A stretch of 64,000 bases of DNA. Origin: Achromobacter insolitus (lineage in GTDB: Bacteria > Pseudomonadota > Gammaproteobacteria > Burkholderiales > Burkholderiaceae_B). This document shows positions 54,613-64,000 of the stretch, in pieces; the stretch's first letter is position 1, and each line of letters begins with the position of its first letter. Under the pieces are notes generated by a model. That model did not search any database, was not told the origin of the DNA, and saw only the letters and a list, made by a program, of their open reading frames with translations. The stretch lies in contig NZ_NJIF01000005.1 in the NCBI RefSeq assembly GCF_002209555.1, forward strand, positions 246,067-310,066. Reading direction: 5' to 3'. The position numbers were made by a program, and so were the translations under genes.

Positions 54613-56304
54613 TCAGAACGTCGACCAGTCGTCGTCCGAAGCTTGCGCCAGCGCGGGGCGCGCCACGGCGACCGCGGGCTTGCGCGGCGGCGCGGGCACA
54701 GCCTGCACCAGGCGGGCCTGGGCTTCGCGGGCAGATCCGCCGCCTGCCTCCACCTTGAAGCGGCGCACTTCCTGGGCCAGGCGGGTAGCCTGTTCCTGCA
54801 TGCTGGCGGCCGCCGCGGCCGCCTCTTCCACCAGCGCCGCGTTCTGCTGGGTCACCGTGTCCATCTGCGCCACGGCCTGGTTGACCTGACCGATGCCAGC
54901 GGATTGCTCTTCCGAAGCGCTGGCGATTTCCCGCACCAGCGTTGCGACCTGACGCACACTGTCCACCACTTCGCGCATGGTTCGGCCCGCCTCATCGACC
55001 TGACGCGTCCCGCCCTCGACGCGCGTAACCGACTCGTCGATCAATGCCTTGATTTCCTTCGCGGCCACGGCCGAGCGCTGCGCCAGCGTGCGCACTTCGC
55101 CCGCGACCACGGCAAAGCCGCGGCCCTGCTCGCCGGCCCGCGCCGCTTCCACGGCGGCGTTGAGCGCCAGGATGTTGGTCTGGAATGCTATGCCGTCGAT
55201 CACGCCGGTAATGTCCGCAATGCGCCGCGAACTGTCGGAAATCGCGCTCATGGTTTGTACCACGCCCTCCACGACCTCACCCCCGCGGACCGCCACGGTG
55301 GAGGCTTGATTGACCAGGCGATCAGCCTCGCTGGCGTTGTTGGCGTTTTGCTGCACGGTGCTGGTCAGCTGCTCCATCGACGCGGCGGTTTCCTCCAGGG
55401 ACGAAGCCTGCTCTTCGGTGCGCTGGGACAGATCGGCGTTGCCCTGTGCGATTTGCGACGAGGCCGAAGCGATGCTCTCGCAACCGTCACGCACGTCCTT
55501 GACGATGCGCGCCAGGCTTTCGTTCATGGTCTTGAGCGCCCCCATCAGGTCGCCGGTTTCGTCACGCGTGGCAACCTGGATGTCGGTCGTCAGGTCGCCA
55601 GCCGCAACCTGGCGCGCGGCCGTCACCGCCTGTTCCAGCGGACGCACGATGCCACGCGTCACCAGCCAGCCCAGCAGCATGCCGACCGCCACGCCGATCA
55701 CCGCAAGCAGGATCATGACTGCGCGCAGCGTTTCATACAGGTCCGTGCCGTTCTGCACCGTTTGTGCGGCGACGCTTTCCTTGGCCTTGGCCAGGGTCGT
55801 CATCAGGTCGTCCAGCTTCTGCGACGAGGCGATCACGCGCGCCTCGATCTCGGCCACGCGCGGATCCGCCTGTGTCAGCGGACGTGCCTGGGCGGCAGCG
55901 AAGAATGCGGCGGATTCGCGCTTCCAGACCTGCTCGGTCTCGGTGAACTGCGCCAGCAGGCGCTTGCCCTCTTCAGAATAGAAATTGGCTGCGGCTTTTT
56001 CCCGCAGGCCGTCCATGTTGGCGACGGCGTCGTCGAACTGCTTGCGCAATGCCTGCCGCTCCTGATCGGTGGATGCGGCCAGATAGCCGTTGCGGGCCCG
56101 GCCCGCGTAGATCAGGTTGATATTGGCTTCCTTGATGTCCGAGATGCCACGCAGCTCGGTGTCGTACAGCCGGTCGTTCATTTCATTGATGCGCGCCAGC
56201 CCCCAGACACCGAAGGCCCCGATCGCACCGCCTATTACCGCCACCAGCAAAAACGCGCCTGACAGGCGCGCGCCGATGCGCAAACCCGAAAAAAACCGCA
56301 ACAT
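54613..56304 (-). CDS. Methyl-accepting chemotaxis protein
   Basis: 563 aa from ATG 56304 with GGAAGGG upstream. Membrane helix 1 (about 11-32), a four-helix-bundle periplasmic sensor, helix 2 (about 190-212), HAMP, and a signalling domain with the conserved hairpin tip '[24 protein letters not shown]'. The C-terminus ends '...SDDDWSTF', close to the xWxxF pentapeptide that tethers CheR/CheB in enteric high-abundance receptors. Ligand unknown; no che genes in the window. Confidence 0.95.
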   Translation of the reverse strand: MLRFFSGLRIGARLSGAFLLVAVIGGAIGAFGVWGLARINEMNDRLYDTELRGISDIKEANINLIYAGRARNGYLAASTDQERQALRKQFDDAVANMDGLREKAAANFYSEEGKRLLAQFTETEQVWKRESAAFFAAAQARPLTQADPRVAEIEARVIASSQKLDDLMTTLAKAKESVAAQTVQNGTDLYETLRAVMILLAVIGVAVGMLLGWLVTRGIVRPLEQAVTAARQVAAGDLTTDIQVATRDETGDLMGALKTMNESLARIVKDVRDGCESIASASSQIAQGNADLSQRTEEQASSLEETAASMEQLTSTVQQNANNASEADRLVNQASTVAVRGGEVVEGVVQTMSAISDSSRRIADITGVIDGIAFQTNILALNAAVEAARAGEQGRGFAVVAGEVRTLAQRSAVAAKEIKALIDESVTRVEGGTRQVDEAGRTMREVVDSVRQVATLVREIASASEEQSAGIGQVNQAVAQMDTVTQQNAALVEEAAAAAASMQEQATRLAQEVRRFKVEAGGGSAREAQARLVQAVPAPPRKPAVAVARPALAQASDDDWSTF

Positions 56305-56581
56305 GCTTCCCTTCCCTGTAATTACCACGGTTTATGGCGGGCATGCCGCAGTCGTGAACCCCGTGGTTCAGTCGCAGACCGGCGCCAACGATAGTGGTTG
56401 GAAAACCTAGGGATTACCCGAAAGAAAAGGCGGTTTACACGTTATTTCGCCGCAATGAATTCGACAATCGACAGGGATTTCGAATGCTGAATTTTTGCTG
56501 AACAAAAAGAAAACCCCAGGCTTGCGCGTGGGGTTTGCAGCAGGCCGCGGCGCAATGCCGCGGCGGGCCTGAATTCGCCTA
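56305..56581. other. Spacer between the chemoreceptor and sodB
   Basis: 277 bp. Holds the chemoreceptor promoter region (not resolved by eye) and, at the left side of sodB, its terminator. A GC-rich inverted repeat (56543-56573) lies directly after the sodB stop on the leftward strand. No ORF seen. Confidence 0.6.
56503..56536 (-). terminator. Rho-independent terminator of sodB
   Basis: AAACCCCA (56511-56518) pairs with TGGGGTTT (56529-56536), loop of ten; on the minus strand the stem is followed by TCTTTTTG. It lies about 45 bp after the sodB stop. Confidence 0.75.
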
Positions 56582-57160
56582 TCAGGCGAAGTTCTTGGCA
56601 GCGAATTCCCAGTTCACCAGGGCCCAGAAGTTTTCCAGGTACTTGGGACGGGCATTGCGGTAGTCGATGTAGTAGGCGTGTTCCCACACATCACAGGTGA
56701 GCAGCGGCTTGTCGGCCGTGGTCAGCGGGGTGGCGGCGTTGCTGGTGTTGACGATGTCGACCGAGCCGTCGGCCTTCTTGACCAGCCAGGTCCAGCCCGA
56801 ACCGAAGTTGCCGGCGGCCGACTTGTTGAAGGCTTCCTTGAAAGCGTCGAAGCTGCCCCACTTGGCGTTGATGGCGTCAGCCAGCTTGCCGGTCGGAGCG
56901 CCGCCGGCCTTGGGAGCCAGGCTGTTCCAGTAGAACGTGTGGTTCCAGATCTGAGCGGCGTTGTTGAAAATGCCACCCGAGGACTTCTTCACGATGTCTT
57001 CCAGCGACAACGTTTCGAATTCCGTGCCCGGGATCAGGTTGTTCAGGTTCGTGACGTAGGTCTGGTGATGCTTGCCGTAGTGGAACTCCAGCGTTTCCTT
57101 GGAGATGTGCGGAGCCAGTGCGTCCAGTTCGTAAGGCAGGGGGGGAAGAGTATGTGCCAT
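56582..57160 (-). CDS. sodB: Iron superoxide dismutase
   Basis: 192 aa, normal Fe-SOD length. Metal ligands His27 ('[11 protein letters not shown]' region), the second His in '[11 protein letters not shown]', and Asp/His in '[13 protein letters not shown]'. '[15 protein letters not shown]' is the Fe-type text; Mn use cannot be excluded. Cytoplasmic, no signal peptide. AAGGAAC precedes the ATG. It has its own terminator and lies 163 bp after xseA. Confidence 0.95.
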   Translation of the reverse strand: MAHTLPPLPYELDALAPHISKETLEFHYGKHHQTYVTNLNNLIPGTEFETLSLEDIVKKSSGGIFNNAAQIWNHTFYWNSLAPKAGGAPTGKLADAINAKWGSFDAFKEAFNKSAAGNFGSGWTWLVKKADGSVDIVNTSNAATPLTTADKPLLTCDVWEHAYYIDYRNARPKYLENFWALVNWEFAAKNFA

Positions 57161-57229
57161 GTGAGGTTCCTTCTGTTGAGTGCACGATCAAGCCGTTCAA
57201 TTGTATCGGCAACTACTGAGGATACCGCG

Positions 57230-57255
57230 TTAACCCCGCGCTCGCGCGGGGTTAA
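57230..57255 (-). terminator. Perfect hairpin between xseA and sodB
   Basis: TTAACCCCGCG (57230-57240) pairs with CGCGGGGTTAA (57245-57255) around a CTCG tetraloop; 11 bp, no mismatch. There is no strong T-tract. Just right of it, a roughly 20-bp imperfect direct repeat (57259-57278 and 57279-57298, GACGCATNTGCTNATGA) and a second GC hairpin (57295-57315) follow. Likely the end of the xseA transcript. Confidence 0.6.
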
Positions 57256-57323
57256 GGGACGCATGTGCTTATGACTCGACGCATCTGCTCATGAGCGCCG
57301 CGCGCCACGCGGCGCGCAGGGGC

Positions 57324-58691
57324 TCAGGAGGCTTCGCGCGTATCTCGGGTGCGCGTGACGGCAACTTCCGCGCCGCCTTGCGCAAAGCTCAGGTCCAGCG
57401 CCTGCCCCGCCGTCAACGCGGCCGCATCACGCACGATGCGGCCCTGATCGTCGCGAGCGATCGCATACCCGCGGGCCAGCGTATTGCCCGGGTCCAGCGC
57501 GCGCAATTGCGCGGTGGCGGAGGCCAGGCGGTTGCGCCGCTGCACCAGCAGCCGCGCATGCGCCTGCCCCAACTGACGCGCAGCGCCCGCCAGGCGGTCC
57601 GCGGCGCGGCCGGTATCGGGCGCGCGATGCGCCAGACGCTGAGCCAACAGGTTGACGCGGGCACCGCGGCGCTCTTGCGGGCCGGTCCAGGCCGTGGCCA
57701 GCCGAAAGCGCAGGCTGTTCAGGCGTTCACGCTGATGTTCCAGGCGCTGGGCCGGCGACACCAGTTGCGCCGCCGCGCGGTCCAGCCGTTGCGCGGCGCG
57801 CTCCAGGCGGCGTTGCTGGCCGCGCGCCAGGGATTGGGACGCCTGCATGACGCGGCCCAACAACTCGGAACGCGGCACGCACGCCAATTCAGCAGCCGCC
57901 GTCGGCGTCGGCGCGCGTACGTCGGCGACGAAATCGGCGATGGTGAAATCCGTCTCGTGCCCCACCCCGCTGATGACTGGAATCTCACTGGCCGCGACCT
58001 CGCGGGCCAGCGCCTCGTCGTTGAAACTCCAGAGATCCTCGATGCTGCCGCCGCCGCGCACCAGCAGCAGCGTGTCGACCTCGGCGCGCTGATTGGCAAT
58101 GCGCACCTGGGCAGCCAGCCGGCCCGCGGCGTCCGCTCCCTGCACCGGCGCCGGGTAGATGATGACGGGCACCTGGGGCGCGCGGCGTGCCAACGCGGAC
58201 AGCACGTCGCGCAGCGCCGCGGCATGCAGCGACGTGACCACCCCGATCGCCCGCGGCAGATGCACGGGTTCCCGTTTGCGGGCGGGATCGAACAGGCCTT
58301 CGGAAGCCAACTGCTCCTTCAGGCGCAGGAAGGCCTCGTACAGATTGCCTAGTCCTGCCCGCCGCATGGCGTCAGCCTGCAGTTGATAGTCGCCGCGAGG
58401 CTCGTACAGGGACACCCGCGCCCGGATTTCGACCTGGTCGCCCGCTCGCGGCAGGAAACCCACCGAACTGGCGCGGCTTCTGAACATGACTGCGCGCACG
58501 GAAGCCCGGCTGTCCTTGAGTGTGAAGTACCAATGCCCGGAAGCCGCCGCCGTGAAGTTGGAAATCTCTCCGCGCACCCACAATGCCGGGATGCTGCGCT
58601 CCAACAACTGCCCCACCGCTTGGTTCAACTGGGCAACCGTCAGGATATCCCGCGCAAATACGTTGTTTGTGACCGTAGATTCAATTGTCAT
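57324..58691 (-). CDS. xseA: Exodeoxyribonuclease VII large subunit
   Basis: 455 aa from ATG 58691, with GGAAAG upstream; the longer frame to 58790 is not supported. N-terminal OB-fold ('VRGEISNFTAAASGHWYFTLKD'), the nuclease domain ('RAIGVVTSLHAAALRDVLSALARR', 'LLVRGGGSIEDLWSFNDEALAR', 'SGVGHETDFTIADFVAD') and a long Arg/Gln-rich coiled coil. With XseB (not in window) it degrades single-stranded DNA from both ends. Divergent from exbB across 338 bp. Confidence 0.95.
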   Translation of the reverse strand: MTIESTVTNNVFARDILTVAQLNQAVGQLLERSIPALWVRGEISNFTAAASGHWYFTLKDSRASVRAVMFRSRASSVGFLPRAGDQVEIRARVSLYEPRGDYQLQADAMRRAGLGNLYEAFLRLKEQLASEGLFDPARKREPVHLPRAIGVVTSLHAAALRDVLSALARRAPQVPVIIYPAPVQGADAAGRLAAQVRIANQRAEVDTLLLVRGGGSIEDLWSFNDEALAREVAASEIPVISGVGHETDFTIADFVADVRAPTPTAAAELACVPRSELLGRVMQASQSLARGQQRRLERAAQRLDRAAAQLVSPAQRLEHQRERLNSLRFRLATAWTGPQERRGARVNLLAQRLAHRAPDTGRAADRLAGAARQLGQAHARLLVQRRNRLASATAQLRALDPGNTLARGYAIARDDQGRIVRDAAALTAGQALDLSFAQGGAEVAVTRTRDTREAS

Positions 58692-59029
58692 GGGGCTTTC
58701 CGATGCGTACCTGTCCACAGGGACCGCGTAGCGGGCCGCCATCATACCGCGTCCCAGCATATTTGCCGCAACCGGCCCGAAAGCCAGCAAATTAGGATTA
58801 ACTTATTGATTTTTATGGGTATTTATTAAAATCGGAGCTGCTCGCAATTGAAGCAAACAAGTGCAAGCCCTGTGCCTGCAAGCCTTCCCGGGAAGTTTTG
58901 CACAGAATTATCCACAAGATCTGTGGATAGATTGGGGGTCGTACCGACTTGCAAGGCCCCCGCCGCACCGTTACAGTTTCGGCTTGATCAGATGCCGGCG
59001 CGCGCCGGTTCTCCTCGGAGTTGAACGCT
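58692..59029. other. Divergent xseA/exbB spacer
   Basis: 338 bp without a supported gene. It holds an AT-rich stretch (about 58790-58840, unusual for this GC-rich window), the paired DnaA-box-like sites at 58908-58930, and a short GC hairpin (58993-59008, GGCGCGCGCC region) just before exbB. Promoters for both flanking operons must lie here. Confidence 0.6.
58908..58930. promoter_or_regulatory. Pair of inverted DnaA-box-like sites
   Basis: TTATCCACA at 58908-58916 is a perfect DnaA box; TGTGGATAG at 58922-58930 is an inverted box with one mismatch. The 8-bp arms TATCCACA/TGTGGATA surround AGATC. This could be a DnaA-controlled promoter element for exbBD-lpxK or xseA. It is not oriC: there is no dnaA, dnaN, gidA or parAB nearby. 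Confidence 0.5.
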
Positions 59030-59653
59030 TTGCTTTCCATACTGCGCGAGGCCGGCTGGCCTATCTGGCCCCTGCTGGCGACATCCGTCCTGGGCTTGGC
59101 GCTGATCTTCGAGCGCTTCCTCTCCCTGCGCCGCGGGCTGGTCATGCCCCGTGGCTTGAGCGATCAAGTGGCTGAAATGCTGCGCAATCGCCAGGACACC
59201 CCCGAATCGATCAATCGCCTCGAGCGCAACTCGCCGCTGGGCCGGATCCTGGCCGAAGTCATGCGTCACCGCCACCTGCCCCGCGAGGAACTGCGCAACG
59301 TGGTCGAGGACACCGGCCGCGCCGTCGCCCACGACCTCAGCCGCTATATTTCGGCCATCGGCACCATCGCGGTGGTTGCACCCCTGATGGGCCTGTTCGG
59401 CACCGTCGTCGGGATGATCGAGATCTTCGGTTCCTACACCCCCGGCGGCGGCGACCCGGCGCAGTTGGCGCGCGGCATCTCGATGGCGTTGTACAACACC
59501 GGCTTCGGCATCCTGATCGCGATTCCCGCCATGATCGCGCACCGGTATCTGCGCGGCCGGGTGGACAGCTACCTGAGCGCCATGGAACAGACTGCTTCGC
59601 GCCTGGTCCGCGCCGTCTCCCCCGGCTCCGCGCTGCGCGAGGGCCGTTCATGA
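59030..59653 (+). CDS. exbB: MotA/TolQ/ExbB-family proton channel protein
   Basis: 207 aa from TTG 59030, nine bases after GGAG; TTG 59021 directly abuts that site and is less likely. Three membrane helices; the family block '[27 protein letters not shown]' and '[32 protein letters not shown]' are present. With ExbD it uses the proton gradient to energise TonB or a related system. Its stop overlaps exbD by four bases. No tonB adjacent; the pair heads the lpxK operon. Confidence 0.9.
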   Translation: MLSILREAGWPIWPLLATSVLGLALIFERFLSLRRGLVMPRGLSDQVAEMLRNRQDTPESINRLERNSPLGRILAEVMRHRHLPREELRNVVEDTGRAVAHDLSRYISAIGTIAVVAPLMGLFGTVVGMIEIFGSYTPGGGDPAQLARGISMALYNTGFGILIAIPAMIAHRYLRGRVDSYLSAMEQTASRLVRAVSPGSALREGRS

Positions 59654-60063
59654 ATTTCCGCGGCCCCCGCGGCGACCGGGACGAGCTGGATATCAACCTG
59701 ATCCCGCTCATCGACGTGCTGCTGGTCATCCTGATCTTCCTGGCCGCGACCACCTCCTTCGCGCGCTTCACGCAGTTGAAGGTGACGCTGCCCCAGGCAT
59801 CGATGGAACAAGACACGCCGCCCGCGCTGGAAGTCGCCATCAGCCAGGATGGCCGCTATGCGCTCAACGGCACCCTCATCGACGTCTCCACGCCGCCCGA
59901 AATCGCCGACGCGCTGCGCCAGGCCGCGGCCGGCAAGACGGAGCCGCTGGTCGTCATCAACGCCGACGCGCAGGCCACCCACCAGTCCGTGATCAATGTC
60001 ATGGAAGCGGCCCGCCTGGCTGGCATCGGCCGCGTCAACTTCGCCGCGCAGACCAGCCGGTGA
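59650..60063 (+). CDS. exbD: ExbD/TolR-family protein
   Basis: 137 aa with one N-terminal membrane helix containing the proton-carrying Asp22 ('[19 protein letters not shown]') and a periplasmic domain ending '[21 protein letters not shown]'. Partner of ExbB. Overlaps exbB (ATGA) and lpxK (GTGA), so all three are translationally linked. Confidence 0.92.
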   Translation: MNFRGPRGDRDELDINLIPLIDVLLVILIFLAATTSFARFTQLKVTLPQASMEQDTPPALEVAISQDGRYALNGTLIDVSTPPEIADALRQAAAGKTEPLVVINADAQATHQSVINVMEAARLAGIGRVNFAAQTSR

Positions 60064-61103
60064 GCGCCAAGCGTGCCTCGACGCTGCTGGCGCGCCAATG
60101 GCAGCACGGCGGCTGGCTCTCCAACCTGCTGCTGCCGCTCTCCAGGCTGACCGCCTGGGAGGTCGCGCGCAAACGCCAGGGCTATCTGGACGGTACCCGC
60201 AGCGCCTACCGCGCCCCGGTTCCCGTCGTGGTGATCGGCAATGTCTACGTTGGCGGCACGGGCAAAACTCCCATGGTCATCGCCACGGTGCAAGCGTTGC
60301 GGGCCCGCGGCTACACCCCCGGTGTCGTCAGCCGCGGCTACGGCGTCAAGATCGGTCCGCACGCGCGCGTCGGGCTCGGCGACCTGGAAGCCTCCCGCTT
60401 CGGCGATGAGCCCGCGCTGATCGCTCGCGCCACCGCCGCCCCGGTTGCCGTGCATCCCAAGCGCGCCCTGGCCGCTCAGGCCCTGCTGCGGGCACACCCC
60501 AAGGTGGACGTAATAGTCTCGGACGACGGCCTGCAGCATCTGGCGCTCGCCCGCGACGTCGAAATCGTGGTGCAGGACGAGCGCGGCGTGGGCAATGGCC
60601 GCCTGCTGCCCGCCGGCCCCTTGCGTGAACCCGCCGAACGCCTGCGCGAGGTCGATGTGGTGGTCACGAATATCGGCACACCCAGTCAAGAGCCGCCCGG
60701 CGCCAGTGCCGGCGGCCGGCCAAGGCAAGTCCGCATGTGGCTGGAGCCCGACGGCACGCGTCAGGTCTCGGGCCACGGCAGGCGCCCCCTGACCGACTTC
60801 GCTGGCCAGCCGCGCATTGCGGCGGCCGCCGGGATCGGCAATCCTGAGCGCTTCTTCACAACGCTGCGCAGCGCGGGCATTCAGCTGGAAACCGCGCTGC
60901 CCTTGCCGGATCACCATGACTATGCCGAATCGCCCTTCCAGGCGCTCAAGGCCGACGTCATCCTGGTCACCTCCAAGGACGCTATCAAATGCTCGGCCCT
61001 GAACGATGCGCGCCTCTGGGAGGTTCCAGTGCGCGCCGGTTTTTCCGACCCGCAGCTGTTCGATTGGCTGGCCCAGGCGCTGCCCCCGCCGGCACGGGCG
61101 TAG
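60060..61103 (+). CDS. lpxK: Tetraacyldisaccharide 4'-kinase
   Basis: 347 aa from GTG 60060. Phosphorylates the lipid A precursor at the 4' position on the inner membrane. N-terminal amphipathic/hydrophobic segment, then the P-loop '[12 protein letters not shown]' (residues 60-71), 'GVVSRGYG' and the catalytic '[11 protein letters not shown]'. Essential in most Gram-negatives. Fourth-from-last in exbBD-lpxK-ycaR-kdsB-adk, mixing envelope and nucleotide genes. Confidence 0.96.
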   Translation: MSAKRASTLLARQWQHGGWLSNLLLPLSRLTAWEVARKRQGYLDGTRSAYRAPVPVVVIGNVYVGGTGKTPMVIATVQALRARGYTPGVVSRGYGVKIGPHARVGLGDLEASRFGDEPALIARATAAPVAVHPKRALAAQALLRAHPKVDVIVSDDGLQHLALARDVEIVVQDERGVGNGRLLPAGPLREPAERLREVDVVVTNIGTPSQEPPGASAGGRPRQVRMWLEPDGTRQVSGHGRRPLTDFAGQPRIAAAAGIGNPERFFTTLRSAGIQLETALPLPDHHDYAESPFQALKADVILVTSKDAIKCSALNDARLWEVPVRAGFSDPQLFDWLAQALPPPARA

Positions 61104-61166
61104 GACGCGGCCGTCTGCCAGCCGCGCTGGACCCGGCGCTGGGCAAACTGCTTTAGAATTCCGCTC

Positions 61167-61349
61167 ATGGAATCCCGCCTTCTCGACATCCTCGTCTGCC
61201 CGCTGTGCAAGGGCCGCCTCGAACACGACCGGCAGCACGCCGAACTGGTCTGCCGCGCCGACCGCCTGGCCTTCCCCGTGCGTGACGGCATCCCTGTCAT
61301 GCTGGAATCGGAAGCCCGCGCGCTGGACGACGCACCCGCCTCATCCTGA
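61167..61349 (+). CDS. YcaR-like UPF0434/Trm112-family small protein
   Basis: 60 aa. '[17 protein letters not shown]....[21 protein letters not shown]' is the UPF0434 signature; a CPLCKG half of the zinc knuckle is visible and one later Cys. Usually found between lpxK and kdsB, as here. Trm112-like proteins activate methyltransferases, but the role of the bacterial form is not settled. Confidence 0.93.
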   Translation: MESRLLDILVCPLCKGRLEHDRQHAELVCRADRLAFPVRDGIPVMLESEARALDDAPASS

Positions 61350-61360
61350 CCCGCCGCCGC

Positions 61361-62873
<1,513 letters not shown>

Positions 62874-62947
62874 TCGGCGCCTCGATGGCTCACAAGCCTT
62901 CGGCGCCGGCACCGGAACGCATCGCGTCCGGCCGGCACCGCAGGCCC

Positions 62948-62980
62948 AGGGCCTGTTCACATCCAATGTGAACAGGCCCT
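62948..62980 (+). terminator. 15-bp perfect hairpin between adk and the SDR gene
   Basis: The arms 62948-62962 and 62966-62980 are exact complements around a three-base CCA loop; the stem contains GGGCCTGTTCACAT. No T-run follows. It lies 75 bp after adk and 60 bp before the SDR gene, so it may terminate (Rho-assisted), stabilise the adk mRNA, or attenuate the next gene. Confidence 0.6.
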
Positions 62981-63039
62981 CGTCACATCCGGCGCCTGCC
63001 GCGCCGCTTTCATCCCTAGAACTGACTGGTGGTAGACAC

Positions 63040-63798
<759 letters not shown>

Positions 63799-63804
63799 AA
63801 AAAA

Positions 63805-64000
63805 GTGCCCCCACGCGGCGCTCGCCCTGCTCGCTTGCAGCCCCCCCCGAGGGGGCTGCGCCGCCTTGGGGCGGCCCGGCGGCGGCGCGGCTATGAAAGT
63901 GCCCCCACGCGGCGCTCGCTCCGCTCGCTTGCTGCCCCCCGAGGGGGGCTGCGCCGCCTTGGGGCGGCCCGGCGGCGGCGCGGCTATGAAAGTGCCCCCA
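63805..64000. repeat. Tandem repeat of 93-94 bp units, continuing past the window
   Basis: Unit 1 63805-63898 (94 bp), unit 2 63899-63991 (93 bp), and the start of unit 3 at 63992. Each unit has two GC-rich hairpins: a C-run/G-run pair (GCAGCCCCC...GGGGGCTGC) and CCGCC-TT-GGGGCGGCC. It begins seven bases after the SDR stop codon and is intergenic. The extent beyond base 64000 is unknown. Confidence 0.85.

Noticed and set aside
58790..58930. Chromosomal replication origin
   Set aside because: Only two DnaA-like boxes and none of the usual origin neighbours (dnaA, dnaN, gidA, parAB).

Overview
The window is a GC-rich (by eye mid-60s %), densely coding bacterial chromosome segment. Three Bug/TctC-type tricarboxylate-receptor genes, each beside catabolic genes, many LysR regulators, a trifunctional PutA, and the block exbB-exbD-lpxK-ycaR-kdsB-adk point to a betaproteobacterium of the Burkholderiales, most likely Alcaligenaceae (Achromobacter or Bordetella). 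This assignment is inferred from gene content and protein character, not from a search. No rRNA, tRNA, CRISPR array, transposase, integrase or phage gene was recognised.

Layout. 1-5 kb: tail of a Bug receptor gene, an amidase, a YdjM-like membrane hydrolase, a DedA protein, a small membrane protein and an all-alpha dUTPase. 5.1-7.35 kb: three tandem, translationally coupled 2-oxoglutarate/Fe(II) oxygenase-like genes; the middle one has lost the iron-binding Asp. 7.3-11.6 kb: LysR, Bug receptor, maleylacetate reductase, old-yellow-enzyme reductase. 11.7-16 kb: an Ehu-type (ectoine-like) amino-acid ABC transporter and a solitary Leu/Ile/Val-type binding protein. 16.3-23.4 kb: OsmC peroxidase, Fur-box-controlled MntH, two back-to-back LysR genes, a 73-aa protein, a TetR/MFS pair with a perfect operator pair, and a GntR regulator. 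23.5-26.6 kb: Bug receptor, enoyl-CoA hydratase and CoA-transferase, probably an acid catabolic operon under the GntR. 26.7-27.5 kb: three 285-bp tandem repeats with long internal inverted repeats, lying between convergent gene ends. 27.5-32.4 kb: a complete liv branched-chain amino-acid transporter. 32.6-36.4 kb: putA with candidate self-operators. 36.6-42.6 kb: pqiABC (lipid/MCE transport) directly behind clpA. 42.7-50.1 kb: pbpC and a bacterial alpha-2-macroglobulin gene, which separate clpA from clpS. 50.3-59 kb: clpS, a cold-shock gene, a DUF192 protein, a thiolase, a ClC transporter, a chemoreceptor, sodB and xseA. 59-63.8 kb: proton-channel pair exbBD, lpxK, ycaR, kdsB, adk and an SDR dehydrogenase. 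The window ends inside a second tandem repeat (93-94 bp units).

Working together: the window combines uptake systems (Bug receptors, Ehu, Liv, MntH) with dedicated catabolic enzymes and local regulators, and a long envelope/proteostasis section (Pqi, PBP1C, alpha-2-macroglobulin, ClpAS, LpxK, KdsB). The parts I find least explained are the oxygenase triplet with a degenerate middle member, the two intergenic repeat arrays, and the split clpS/clpA locus.
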